Shown here one piece after another: positions 12,899 through 21,893 of a stretch of 49,657 nt of DNA; position 1 is the stretch's first letter, and every line of letters begins with the position of its first letter. Position numbers and translations under genes: made by a program. Below the pieces are notes generated by a model. It ran no database searches. It had not been told where the DNA came from and saw only the letters and a list, made by a program, of their open reading frames with translations. Source of the DNA: Akkermansia muciniphila (lineage in GTDB: Bacteria; Verrucomicrobiota; Verrucomicrobiia; Limisphaerales; SIAT01); assembly GCA_945860945.1 (NCBI GenBank), contig CAMASG010000008.1:1-49657 (forward strand), read 5' to 3'.

Positions 12899-12912
12899 GG
12901 CGCAGATTGATT

Positions 12913-14301
12913 ATGTCGCAAGAATTTCGCCTCATCCTCAAAGACGCTGATCAGCCTGGCTACACGCCGGACATGGAATGCTATCTGCGCCGCGGTGGTT
13001 ACGACGCGCTGAAGAAAGCCTTCGCGATGGGGCCGCGCGTTTCTCCTGATGGCGGTACGGTCAGCGGGCCTGAAAAGGTGCGCAAAGAAGTATTGGCCTC
13101 CGGTCTGCGCGGTCGCGGCGGCGCGGGTTTTAGCGCGGGACTCAAGTGGAGCTTCGTGGATCGCAAGAGCGGCAAGCCCATTTATCTCATCTGCAACGCG
13201 GACGAGTCCGAGCCGGGCACGTTCAAGGATCGCCAGATCATTCACAAAGATCCGCATCAGCTCATCGAGGGGATGATCATCTCCTGCTGGGCGAATGACG
13301 TGAAGCTCGCCTACATCTATATCCGCGGCGAATTTCCGCAGGGCGCGAAGCTGTTGAACGCGGCGCTGGCTGAGGCGCGCGCGAAGAATTTTCTTGGCAA
13401 GAACATCCTCGGCACCGATTACGATCTCGAGATCCACGTTCACCGTGGCGCGGGCGCGTATATCTGCGGTGAGGAGACCGGCCTCATCGAGTCGCTCGAA
13501 GGCAAGCGCGCGTATCCGCGCATCAAGCCGCCCTATTTCCCCGCCGTGCTCGGCCTCTACATGTGCCCGACCATCGTGAACAACGTGGAGACGCTCTGCC
13601 ACGTGAAGCACATCCTCACGATGGGCTCGGCCGAATACGCCAAACTCGGCACGCCGAACAACACCGGCACACGCATCGTGAGCCTCAGCGGCGATGTGAA
13701 ACGCCCCGGCTACTACGAGATCGAGGTTGGCAAAGCGACGATCGGCGAACTCATCAACGACCCCGCGTTCGGTGGCGGTTTGCGCGATGGCCGGAAATTG
13801 AAGGCCGTCATTCCCGGCGGTTCGTCCTCGAAGATTTTGAAGGCTGGCGAAGTTTTCAAACTCAACCGCAAAGGCGCCGATGGTCAGATGACCAAGGTGG
13901 ACGTGCCGCTGCTCGATCTCCCGTATGATTTCGATTCGCTCCAGCAGGCTGGAACGATGTCCGGCTCCAGCGCCATCATCGTGATGGACGACAGTCGCGA
14001 CATCGTCGAGTGCCTCGCGAATCTCGGCGAGTTTTACGCGCACGAAAGCTGCGGCCAATGCACGCCCTGCCGCGAAGGCTCGCTCTGGATCAGTAAAGCG
14101 CTCCATCGCATGACGCACGGTCAGGGCCGCAAAGGTGACGCTGATTATCTGGTGAACATCGCGCAGAACATTCAGGGCCGCACCATCTGCGCCTTTGGCG
14201 AAGCCTGCGCGTGGCCGGTGCTCAGTTTCGTGAAGAAGTTCAAGGAAGACTTTGAAGCAAGAGGCGCCGCTGACGAGGCTCGCAACGCCGCCGACAAATA
14301 G
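12913..14301 (+). CDS. nuoF: NADH-quinone oxidoreductase subunit F
   Basis: NuoF is the NADH-binding subunit of complex I, holding FMN and the [4Fe-4S] cluster N3. It has GLRGRGGAGFSAGLKW for the FMN/NADH site, GAGAYICGEETGLIESLEG, and ESCGQCTPCREG (C-x2-C-x2-C) plus the distant cysteine in TICAFGEACAWP, together the four N3 ligands. The ATG at 12913 gives 462 residues. The frame is open from 12835 through the antisense tRNA region, so a longer start is not credible. No Shine-Dalgarno is seen. It follows a 133-bp interval containing the tRNA-Gln gene, which nuo mRNA must cross. nuoG starts 2 bp after its stop. Confidence 0.96.
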   Translation: MSQEFRLILKDADQPGYTPDMECYLRRGGYDALKKAFAMGPRVSPDGGTVSGPEKVRKEVLASGLRGRGGAGFSAGLKWSFVDRKSGKPIYLICNADESEPGTFKDRQIIHKDPHQLIEGMIISCWANDVKLAYIYIRGEFPQGAKLLNAALAEARAKNFLGKNILGTDYDLEIHVHRGAGAYICGEETGLIESLEGKRAYPRIKPPYFPAVLGLYMCPTIVNNVETLCHVKHILTMGSAEYAKLGTPNNTGTRIVSLSGDVKRPGYYEIEVGKATIGELINDPAFGGGLRDGRKLKAVIPGGSSSKILKAGEVFKLNRKGADGQMTKVDVPLLDLPYDFDSLQQAGTMSGSSAIIVMDDSRDIVECLANLGEFYAHESCGQCTPCREGSLWISKALHRMTHGQGRKGDADYLVNIAQNIQGRTICAFGEACAWPVLSFVKKFKEDFEARGAADEARNAADK

Positions 14302-14303
14302 CC

Positions 14304-16022
14304 ATGTCCACTCCCGCGACAACCGACATCAAGCCCGCGCCCGCCGCGCCGCCGCCGATCGAGAAGATCAAGATTAAGGTGGACGGCCGGGAGATCGAGG
14401 TGCCGAAGATGATGCCCGATTGGCAGGGCAAGCCGCAGCCCACCACGATGCTGCAGGCCTGCCAACTCGCCGCGCAGGAGGTGCCGCACTATTGCTATCA
14501 TCCGAAGTTGCCCATCGCCGGCAACTGCCGCATGTGCCTCGTCGAGTTCGGCACGCCCGCGATGGGACCCGATCGCAAGCCGGTGTTGAACGAGGACGGT
14601 TCGTCGAAAATTGCGAAGTCCGTTTTGCCTTACGAACCCGGCACGCCGCGCGGCGCCATCGCGTGTGCGACGCCGATTTCGCCGGGCATGGAGATTTATC
14701 CGAATTCACCCGCGACGAAGCAGATGCGCGAGGCGGTGCTGGAATCGTTGCTCATCAATCACCCGCTCGACTGCCCGATTTGCGATCAAGCCGGCGAATG
14801 CAAGTTGCAGGAATACTCTGTCGAGCACGGTCAGTCGCAGAGCCATTTCGTCGAGGCTAAGGTTCACAAGCCGAAGGCCGTGGATCTCGGGCCGCGCATC
14901 GTGCTCGATGATGAGCGTTGCATCCTTTGCACGCGCTGCATCCGTTTCACGAAGGACATCGCCGGCGACGACGCTCTCGGCATCGTGAATCGCGGCAGCT
15001 ACAGCACCATCGCCGCGTGGAAAGAAGGCGCGTTCGACAACAACTACACGCTCAACACGGTGGACCTCTGTCCGGTGGGCGCGCTCACGTCGAAGGATTT
15101 CCGGTTCCAGATGCGCGTCTGGTTCATGAAGGAAACGAAGTCGCTCTGCACGAGTTGCGGCACCGGTTGCAACGTCATCGTCGGTTCGCGCGAGGAGAAG
15201 GTTTATCGCTACGAGCCGCGTCAGAACGACGCCGTGAACTCGACGTGGATGTGCGACTCGGGCCGGTTGAATTACAAATGGATCAATCGCGATGACCGTC
15301 TGAAAGACGTGGTCGTGCGCGGTCAGAAGTCGACGTGGGCCGCCGCGTTAAAAGAGATTTCCGAGAAGCTCGCGAAAGCGGCGTCCGGCAGCGTGGCTGT
15401 TCTTGCTAGCGCGCGGCAGACGAACGAGGAGCTTTACCTATTGTCCAAGCTTGCGAAGAAACTCGGTGCCGTCACGGACTCCGTCCCGCGCGTCGGGGAA
15501 GGGGACAAGCTGCTCGTCAGCGCGGACAAGAACTCGAACACGAACGGCGCGAAACTCACGGGCATCGCGTCGGCGGAGATGGGTTCTAATCTGAAGAAGA
15601 TCGCCGATGGCATCCGCAGCGGTGCGATCAAGACGCTCGTCGTTTTCGGCGAGGACGTGACGAAGCACGGCATCGGCGCCGATTTGCTCGCGAAGCTCGA
15701 GACGATCATCGTCAGCGATATTTTACCGAACGCCACGACGGCGACGGCGCACATTCTTCTGCCCGGTTGCGCTCACGCGGAGAAGCGCGGTTCGTTCACG
15801 AATGTGAAAGGCCGCGTGCAGAAGTTTATGAAAGCGGTCGAGCCGAAGGGTGACGCGCGGTCTGAGTGGGAAGTTCTGCACGAGCTGGTCCACAACGTGA
15901 CCGGCCAGAACGGATTCTCGAGCATCGAGGGTCTGTTCAACCAGATGGCGAAGGAAGTGCCCGCGTTCGCTGGCCTCGAGTGGGCCAAGCTGGGCGATAC
16001 GGGTGTGACGGTGCCGATTTGA
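14304..16022 (+). CDS. nuoG: NADH-quinone oxidoreductase subunit G, compact form
   Basis: NuoG is the large iron-sulphur subunit of the NADH module. The N-terminal ferredoxin domain has HYCYHPKLPIAGNCRMC for the [2Fe-2S] cluster N1b. A His-Cys3 motif and a second set (CILCTRC and a later CPVG) hold clusters N4 and N5. A C-x2-C-x3-C-x27-C motif starting at CTSCGTGC matches the extra N7 [4Fe-4S] cluster known from Escherichia coli and Thermus. The C-terminal molybdopterin-oxidoreductase-like domain is shortened: the protein is 572 residues, against roughly 780 to 910 in those species. The end (GRVQKFMKAVEPKGDA, then a helical segment) is intact, so this looks like a compact variant, not a truncation. 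No Shine-Dalgarno is visible. Confidence 0.93.
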   Translation: MSTPATTDIKPAPAAPPPIEKIKIKVDGREIEVPKMMPDWQGKPQPTTMLQACQLAAQEVPHYCYHPKLPIAGNCRMCLVEFGTPAMGPDRKPVLNEDGSSKIAKSVLPYEPGTPRGAIACATPISPGMEIYPNSPATKQMREAVLESLLINHPLDCPICDQAGECKLQEYSVEHGQSQSHFVEAKVHKPKAVDLGPRIVLDDERCILCTRCIRFTKDIAGDDALGIVNRGSYSTIAAWKEGAFDNNYTLNTVDLCPVGALTSKDFRFQMRVWFMKETKSLCTSCGTGCNVIVGSREEKVYRYEPRQNDAVNSTWMCDSGRLNYKWINRDDRLKDVVVRGQKSTWAAALKEISEKLAKAASGSVAVLASARQTNEELYLLSKLAKKLGAVTDSVPRVGEGDKLLVSADKNSNTNGAKLTGIASAEMGSNLKKIADGIRSGAIKTLVVFGEDVTKHGIGADLLAKLETIIVSDILPNATTATAHILLPGCAHAEKRGSFTNVKGRVQKFMKAVEPKGDARSEWEVLHELVHNVTGQNGFSSIEGLFNQMAKEVPAFAGLEWAKLGDTGVTVPI

Positions 16023-16051
16023 GCCGCGCGGCAAACAACGATTGATTTAAG

Positions 16052-17146
16052 ATGGATTGGATCAACCAACTGAATCCGACGATGCAGTTCGCCATCTTCA
16101 GCATGCTGAAGGTATGTGTCGTCATCTTCCTCGCCGTGATGCCGATCGTGGCCTACGCGGTGCTGGTCGAGCGCAAGGTTTCGGCGTTCATCCAAGACCG
16201 CGTTGGGCCGAATCGCGCCGCGCCTTTTTTCGTGAAGTATCTGCCGGTGGTGGGGCCGTTCCTCGTGCGGCTTGGCATCTTCCACCCCCTGGCCGATGGG
16301 CTAAAATCTTTTCTGAAGGAAGACTTCACGCCGGCGCATGTGCGCAAAGTTTATTTCTGGCTCGCGCCGGCTATCGCGGTGGTCCCGGCGATGCTTGCGC
16401 TGGCGGTGATTCCGTTCGGCTCGACGCTTGGCGCGCAGAAGATGGTGATCGCCGACTTGAACGTCGGCATCCTCTACACGTTCGGCATCGTCTCGCTCGG
16501 CGTGTACGGTCTCGTGCTGGCTGGCTACGCCAGCAACTCGAAGTTCTCGTTCCTCGGCGGCATCCGCTCGAGCGCGCAGATGATCTCGTACGAGATTGCG
16601 ATGGGGATGAGCGTGATTCCGCTCTTCATGCTCGTGGGCGATTTGAATCTCTCGAAGGTGATTGCTTATCAAGCTGACGGCGCGTGGTTGGTGTTCAAGC
16701 AACCGATTGCGTTCGTCATCTTCCTCGTGTCGGCGTTCGCCGAAACGAACCGTCTGCCGTTCGATTTGCCGGAGGCGGAGACGGAGTTGGTCGGCGGCTA
16801 TCACACAGAATACAGCTCGATGAAGTTCGCGCTCTTCTTCATCGGCGAATACACGGCGATGATTGCGGCTTCGGCGATGATGGTGGTGCTGTTCTTCGGT
16901 GGCTGGACGCTGCCCTTCGCGGGACTCGACCAACCGGCGACGACGCTCGTCATGGGCTTCGCGCACATCGGCATCTTCGTGACGAAGATGCTGGTGCTGA
17001 TGGTCGTGTTCATCTGGGTCCGTTGGATGCTGCCGCGTTTCCGCTACGATCAGCTGATGGACCTCGGCTGGCGCCGGTTCGTGCCGCTCGCGCTGGCGAA
17101 CATCGTGGTGACGGCTGTGGTGCTGTGGGCCCTGCACGCAAAATGA
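16052..17146 (+). CDS. nuoH: NADH-quinone oxidoreductase subunit H
   Basis: NuoH is the membrane subunit that contributes the floor of the quinone chamber and couples it to proton pumping. The 364-residue protein has about eight transmembrane helices and the family signatures VERKVSAFIQDRVGPNRA and AETNRLPFDLPEAETELVGG, the latter rich in the conserved acidic residues of the E-channel. It lies 29 bp after nuoG and 10 bp before nuoI. No Shine-Dalgarno is apparent before the ATG. Confidence 0.96.
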   Translation: MDWINQLNPTMQFAIFSMLKVCVVIFLAVMPIVAYAVLVERKVSAFIQDRVGPNRAAPFFVKYLPVVGPFLVRLGIFHPLADGLKSFLKEDFTPAHVRKVYFWLAPAIAVVPAMLALAVIPFGSTLGAQKMVIADLNVGILYTFGIVSLGVYGLVLAGYASNSKFSFLGGIRSSAQMISYEIAMGMSVIPLFMLVGDLNLSKVIAYQADGAWLVFKQPIAFVIFLVSAFAETNRLPFDLPEAETELVGGYHTEYSSMKFALFFIGEYTAMIAASAMMVVLFFGGWTLPFAGLDQPATTLVMGFAHIGIFVTKMLVLMVVFIWVRWMLPRFRYDQLMDLGWRRFVPLALANIVVTAVVLWALHAK

Positions 17147-17156
17147 AAGCCGATCA

Positions 17157-17714
17157 ATGATTGTCAAACGCGCCAATCTGAGTTTCTGGGAACGCCTCTA
17201 TCTGCCGGCGCTGCTGAGCGGCCTGCAGGTGACGTGGCGGCATTTCAGCCGCACTTTCTTCGCTGGCAAGAAGGTCACGATGGAGTATCCGGAGCAGAAG
17301 TGGGTGGTGCCTGAGGGCTATCGCGGCGCGCCTTATCTCGTGCGAGACCAATCGGGCGACACGAAATGCGTCTCCTGCCAACTCTGCGAATTCGTCTGCC
17401 CGCCCAAAGCGATTAAGATCATTCCGCCGGGATCGAGCGGGAAGCCGGCCGAGCGCGCGAACGCGGAGAAGATGCCGGCGGAGTTCGAGATCAACATGCT
17501 GCGCTGCATCTTCTGCGGTTTCTGCCAGGAGGTTTGTCCGGAGGAAGCCATCTTCCTGCAGCGCGATTACTCGCTTACTGGGTTGAGCCGCGGCGAAATG
17601 ATTTACGATAAGGAGAAGCTCCTCGCGCTCGGCGGCACGCACGCGGGCGTCCAGAAATGGAAGCACAAGCTCGACGAAGCGAAGGAGCAGGAGACATTTC
17701 CGGTGAAGGGCTGA
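17157..17714 (+). CDS. nuoI: NADH-quinone oxidoreductase subunit I
   Basis: NuoI carries two [4Fe-4S] clusters (N6a and N6b) passing electrons toward NuoB. The two ferredoxin motifs are clear: CVSCQLCEFVCPPKAI and CIFCGFCQEVCPEEAI. Before them lies the conserved basic/aromatic segment VTWRHFSRTFFAGKKVTMEYPEQ. The length, 185 residues, is normal. It starts 10 bp after nuoH; the ATG overlaps nothing and has no clear ribosome site. Confidence 0.96.
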   Translation: MIVKRANLSFWERLYLPALLSGLQVTWRHFSRTFFAGKKVTMEYPEQKWVVPEGYRGAPYLVRDQSGDTKCVSCQLCEFVCPPKAIKIIPPGSSGKPAERANAEKMPAEFEINMLRCIFCGFCQEVCPEEAIFLQRDYSLTGLSRGEMIYDKEKLLALGGTHAGVQKWKHKLDEAKEQETFPVKG

Positions 17715-17719
17715 ACGAA

Positions 17720-18226
17720 ATGGAGAACGCACTTTTCTACATCTTCGCCGCGCTGACGCTGCTGTTCGCTTTCCTCTGCGTCGCGAATCCGTTCAGCCGC
17801 AATCCGGTCACCAGCGCGATGTTCCTCGTGCTGACGATGATCTCGATGGCCGGTCTGTTCGTGCTGCTGCAGGCGTTCTTCCTCGCGGCGGTGCAGATCC
17901 TCGTTTACGCCGGCGCGGTGATGGTGCTGTTCCTTTTCGTCATCATGCTGCTGGACATCAAGGAAGAGGAGCGCCGCCGCTTCAACCGCTTCGCCATCGC
18001 GCTCGGCGGCGTGTCGGTGATCGGCCTCGGCTTCATTCTCTTCAGCACCATCCGTGAGTCGAAGGTGGGCGCGGGATTGAAGCTCACCGCGGTGAAGGGA
18101 TCGGACACCGCTGCCCTCGGCAAAGCGCTGTTCACGGAGTATCTGCTGCCGTTTGAGATCGTTTCCGTGCTGTTGCTTGTGGCGATGGTCGGCGTGATTC
18201 TGTTGAGCAAAAAGGATCTGAAGTGA
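17720..18226 (+). CDS. nuoJ: NADH-quinone oxidoreductase subunit J
   Basis: NuoJ is a small membrane subunit of complex I with the pi-bulge helix that switches on quinone reduction. The 168-residue protein has five predicted helices and the conserved [20 protein letters not shown] segment, which contains that helix. The ATG at 17720 has a GAAGGG ribosome site within the end of nuoI. A frame opening at 17657 overlaps nuoI and is not the true start. The stop overlaps the GTG start of nuoK by 4 bp (GTGA). Confidence 0.95.
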   Translation: MENALFYIFAALTLLFAFLCVANPFSRNPVTSAMFLVLTMISMAGLFVLLQAFFLAAVQILVYAGAVMVLFLFVIMLLDIKEEERRRFNRFAIALGGVSVIGLGFILFSTIRESKVGAGLKLTAVKGSDTAALGKALFTEYLLPFEIVSVLLLVAMVGVILLSKKDLK

Positions 18227-18528
18227 ACATCGGACTCGAACAATATCTGATAGTGAGCGGACTGCTGTTCTGCTTCGGACTGCTCGGCGTGGTGGTGCGG
18301 CGCAATCTGCTCATCATGTACATGGGTCTCGAGCTGATGCTCAACGCGGCCAATCTCGCGCTCGTCGCCTTCTCGCGTTTCAATAACAATCTCGACGGAC
18401 AGTTGATGGTCTTCTTTATCATCACCGTCGCTGCGGCCGAGGTTGCCGTCGGCCTCGCGCTCATCGTCGCTCTCTATCGCAAGCGCCGGTCCGCTCACGT
18501 GGAAGATCTCACCACACTGAAACTCTGA
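18223..18528 (+). CDS. nuoK: NADH-quinone oxidoreductase subunit K
   Basis: NuoK is the smallest core membrane subunit of complex I (101 residues, three helices). The conserved glutamate in [19 protein letters not shown] and the one in [19 protein letters not shown] are the proton-path residues of the family. It starts with GTG overlapping the nuoJ stop, with an AAAGGA ribosome site. Its stop shares one base with the nuoL ATG (TGATG). Confidence 0.96.
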   Translation: MNIGLEQYLIVSGLLFCFGLLGVVVRRNLLIMYMGLELMLNAANLALVAFSRFNNNLDGQLMVFFIITVAAAEVAVGLALIVALYRKRRSAHVEDLTTLKL

Positions 18529-20360
18529 TGAACATCCACGCACTGCCTTGGTTCATCTTGTTCCTGCCGCTGGCGGCGGCGGTGGTCATCACCTTTTTCA
18601 CGCAACGGAACAAAACCGCCAGCGCCGCGCTCTCGATCGCGGCCGTGATCACCAGCTTCGCGCTCAGCGTCGTCCTCTTTGTGAAGCTCTCGGGCGAGAC
18701 GCTGCCAAATCCGGAGACGTTCAATCTCCCGTGGCTGCACGTCAGCAATCTCTACGTTGATTTCGGAATCAAGCTCGACCAACTCAGCATTTTGATGCTC
18801 CTCGTCGTCACCGGCGTTGGCAGCGCGATTCACATCTACTCGTTCGGCTACATGCACGATGACCGCGCTGTCTCGCGCTACTTCGCTTCCTTGAGTCTGT
18901 TCATGTTCTCGATGCTCGGAATCGTGCTGGCCACGAACTTCGTCCAGATGTTCATCTTCTGGGAGTTGGTCGGCGTGTCGAGCTACCTGCTCATCGGCCA
19001 TTGGTATGAACGGCCCTCCGCAGCTGAAGCCTGCAAGAAAGCGTTCCTCACAAACCGCGTGGGCGACTTCGGTTTCCTGCTCGGCATCCTGCTCGTCTGG
19101 TCCACGCTCGGCTCGATTAACTTCGGAACGCTCGACGACATGTTGAAGGCCAATCCTGCGGCGCTCGGCACGGCTGCGACCGCCGCCGGTCTGCTCGTCT
19201 TCTGCGGTTGCGTCGGCAAATCCGCCCAGTTCCCGCTGCACGTTTGGTTGCCGGACGCGATGGAAGGCCCGACGCCTGTCTCCGCGCTTATCCACGCGGC
19301 GACGATGGTGGCCGCGGGTGTGTACATGCTCTGCCGCGTGTTCTTCCTTTTCACGCCGGATGCGCTCTCAGTCATCGCGTGGATCGGCGGCGGCACGGCG
19401 CTCCTCGCGGCATTGATGGCGGTGCAGCAGAGCGACATCAAACGTATCCTCGCCTATTCTACGCTCTCGCAACTCGGCTACATGGTGATGGCCGTCGGCC
19501 TCGGTGGACCGGCCTCCGCGATGTATCACCTCACCACGCACGCGTTCTTCAAGGCGCTGCTCTTTCTCGGCGCCGGTTCGGTCATCCACGCGCTGCATCA
19601 CGAGCAGGACATCTGGAAAATGGGCGGGCTGAAGGCGAAACTGCCGATCACGTTCTGGACCTTCCTCGTCGCCACGCTCGCGCTCTGCGGTGTCCCGCCG
19701 TTGAGCGGTTATTTCAGCAAGGACGAAATCCTCGCGCTCGCGCTCGGCAAGAATCAAGCGCTCTTCGCTGTCGCCGCGTTTGTGGCATTGCTCACCACGT
19801 TCTACATGTTCCGCCTCGTGTTCGTGGCGTTCACTGGACCGGCCAAATCGCAGGCGCGCGACCACGCGCACGAGTCGCCGGCGGTGATGACGTGGCCGCT
19901 GATTTTCCTCGCCGTGCTGACGGTTGTCGCCGGCTTCATCGGCATTGATGAGCGCTACGCCGACGTGCTCGGCAAGCCGGCGTTGGGCAATCACAACGTC
20001 GCCGTGATCTTCGGCCTCAGCGCGTTTCTCATCGGCCTGTTCGCCGCGTGGAAGTTGTACGCGAACGCGTTGAGCGATCCGATCCCAGCCGCGTCCTCGC
20101 GTCTTGCGAGCCTGCTGCGGAACAAGTTTTATTTCGACGAGCTGTACGCGAAGATCATCGCCTGCACGCAGGAAGCGCTGGCGACGGCGGCGGATTGGTT
20201 CGACCGCTGGATCATCGCCGACCTCGCCGTTCGCGGCGCGCACGGCACGACGGAGTTGACGGGCAGGGCACTGCGCCTGCTCCAGACGGGCAATCTGCAG
20301 ACCTACGCCTTCCTGTTCGTGACCGGTGTGGTGGTGCTGCTCTATGTGGTTTTGCGCTAA
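18528..20360 (+). CDS. nuoL: NADH-quinone oxidoreductase subunit L
   Basis: NuoL is the distal antiporter-like proton-pumping subunit. The 610-residue protein has the conserved Glu in FIFWELVGVSSYLLIGHWYE, the Lys/Pro helices around GKSAQFPLHVWLPDAMEGPTP, and the signature DIKRILAYSTLSQLGYMV. The length is consistent with the full 14-helix core plus the long lateral helix and a final anchor (FLFVTGVVVLLYVVLR). It starts one base inside the nuoK stop and lies 6 bp before nuoM. Confidence 0.96.
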   Translation: MNIHALPWFILFLPLAAAVVITFFTQRNKTASAALSIAAVITSFALSVVLFVKLSGETLPNPETFNLPWLHVSNLYVDFGIKLDQLSILMLLVVTGVGSAIHIYSFGYMHDDRAVSRYFASLSLFMFSMLGIVLATNFVQMFIFWELVGVSSYLLIGHWYERPSAAEACKKAFLTNRVGDFGFLLGILLVWSTLGSINFGTLDDMLKANPAALGTAATAAGLLVFCGCVGKSAQFPLHVWLPDAMEGPTPVSALIHAATMVAAGVYMLCRVFFLFTPDALSVIAWIGGGTALLAALMAVQQSDIKRILAYSTLSQLGYMVMAVGLGGPASAMYHLTTHAFFKALLFLGAGSVIHALHHEQDIWKMGGLKAKLPITFWTFLVATLALCGVPPLSGYFSKDEILALALGKNQALFAVAAFVALLTTFYMFRLVFVAFTGPAKSQARDHAHESPAVMTWPLIFLAVLTVVAGFIGIDERYADVLGKPALGNHNVAVIFGLSAFLIGLFAAWKLYANALSDPIPAASSRLASLLRNKFYFDELYAKIIACTQEALATAADWFDRWIIADLAVRGAHGTTELTGRALRLLQTGNLQTYAFLFVTGVVVLLYVVLR

Positions 20361-20366
20361 CGAAAC

Positions 20367-21890
20367 ATGTCACTCCTGACACACATCCTCGGTTGGCCGT
20401 TGTTGGCGGCGCTGGTGCTCGCCTTCGTGCCGCGCAACTTTCGTTTCCTCACGCGCCTCGTGGCGTTGGCGGCGACCTTCACCTCGGCCGTGCTCGCGGT
20501 GGTGATGTTCGTGAAGTTCGACACGGCGTTGGCGACGGATTTTCAGTTCGTGCAAATCCTGCCGTGGGTGGCGTCGCTCGGCATCAGCTACCACGTTGGT
20601 GTGGACGGCCTCAACGTGGGGCTCGTGTTGATGGGCGCGCTGGTCGCGTTCGCGGCGTGCTGCTGCTCGTGGGAAATCAAGGAGCGCGAGAAGGAGTTTT
20701 ACATCCTGCTGCTGGTGATGACCGGCGGTATCCTCGGCGCGTTCGCGTCGCTGGACGTGTTCTTCCTCTACTTCTTCCACGAACTCGCGCTCGTGCCGAC
20801 GTTCATCATGATCGGCATCTGGGGCCGTGGTGAGGAGAAGGACTACGCGACATTCAAGATCACGCTCTACTTGAGCCTCGGCGCGCTGCTCGCGCTGATC
20901 GGTCTGCTCGCGCTCTACCTGCAAATGCCCGAGGACAAACGCACGTTCGACCTCGTCACGATGACGGCGCATTTCCGCGCGCAAGCGATGGATGGCTCCG
21001 CACAACAGTTCATCTTCCCGCTGCTGCTTTTCGGTTTCGGCATTCTCGTTTCGCTCTGGCCGTTCCACACGTGGGCCCCGCTCGGCTACGGCGCGGCGCC
21101 GACGGCCACCGCGATGCTTCACGCCGGCGTGCTGAAGAAATTCGGCTTGTACGGTCTCATCCGCATCGCGCTGCCGATGATGCCCGAGGGCGCGGCGATG
21201 TGGATGCAGTGGCTCGCTTTCCTTTGCCTCGGGAACATTCTTTACTGCGGCCTCGTCGCGATGAAGCAGAAGGATCTGAACCTGCTCATCGGCAACTCCA
21301 GCGTGGCGCACATGGGCTTCGTCTTCCTCGGCATCGCCAGCCTGAACGTCCTCGGCATCACCGGCGCGGTGCTCGTGATGATCGCGCACGGATTCCTCGC
21401 CGCGCTGTCGTTCGGATTGAGCGGTTATCTTTACCAACAGACCAAGACGCTGGAGATGGAGAAGCTCGGCGGTCTGTTGCGCCAGATGCCGTTCTTCGGC
21501 GCGGCGTTCGTGATGGCCGCGATGGCCGGCTGCGGGCTCCCGGGCTTCGCCAACTTCGCCGGCGAGGCGCTCATCTTCTTCGGCGCGTGGACGGAGTTCC
21601 GCGTGGTGACCATCCTCGCCGCGTGGGGCGCTCTCGTGATCGGCGCGGTGTACATGCTGCGCGCAGTGCGGAGCATCCTGCACGGCCCGCTCCCGCAGCA
21701 GTGGCACGCGGCGCAGGACGCCTCCACGCTCTGGTGTCGGCTGCCGTTCGCGCTCCTGATCGGCGCGCTCTTGCTCTTCGGATTTTTCCCTGTGCTGTTG
21801 ACGAAGAAGATTGAGCCCGTCGCAAAACAAATCGTGAAGGACGCTCGGGCCGTGTTGAAACCGTCCGTGACCGTCGGCGTGAAGAACTAA
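20367..21890 (+). CDS. nuoM: NADH-quinone oxidoreductase subunit M
   Basis: NuoM is the central antiporter-like proton pump of complex I. The 507-residue protein shows the catalytic Glu in FHELALVPTFIMIGIWG, the Lys-containing helix near LWPFHTWAPLGYGAAPT, and the family signature KDLNLLIGNSSVAHMGFVFLG. About 14 transmembrane helices are expected. The ATG has no visible Shine-Dalgarno. It lies 3 bp before nuoN. Confidence 0.96.
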   Translation: MSLLTHILGWPLLAALVLAFVPRNFRFLTRLVALAATFTSAVLAVVMFVKFDTALATDFQFVQILPWVASLGISYHVGVDGLNVGLVLMGALVAFAACCCSWEIKEREKEFYILLLVMTGGILGAFASLDVFFLYFFHELALVPTFIMIGIWGRGEEKDYATFKITLYLSLGALLALIGLLALYLQMPEDKRTFDLVTMTAHFRAQAMDGSAQQFIFPLLLFGFGILVSLWPFHTWAPLGYGAAPTATAMLHAGVLKKFGLYGLIRIALPMMPEGAAMWMQWLAFLCLGNILYCGLVAMKQKDLNLLIGNSSVAHMGFVFLGIASLNVLGITGAVLVMIAHGFLAALSFGLSGYLYQQTKTLEMEKLGGLLRQMPFFGAAFVMAAMAGCGLPGFANFAGEALIFFGAWTEFRVVTILAAWGALVIGAVYMLRAVRSILHGPLPQQWHAAQDASTLWCRLPFALLIGALLLFGFFPVLLTKKIEPVAKQIVKDARAVLKPSVTVGVKN

Positions 21891-21893
21891 GCA

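Noticed and set aside
20370-21830. A 486-residue minus-strand frame opposite nuoM
   Set aside because: Its Arg/His/Glu-rich composition is the mirror of a hydrophobic membrane protein; nuoM explains the DNA fully.
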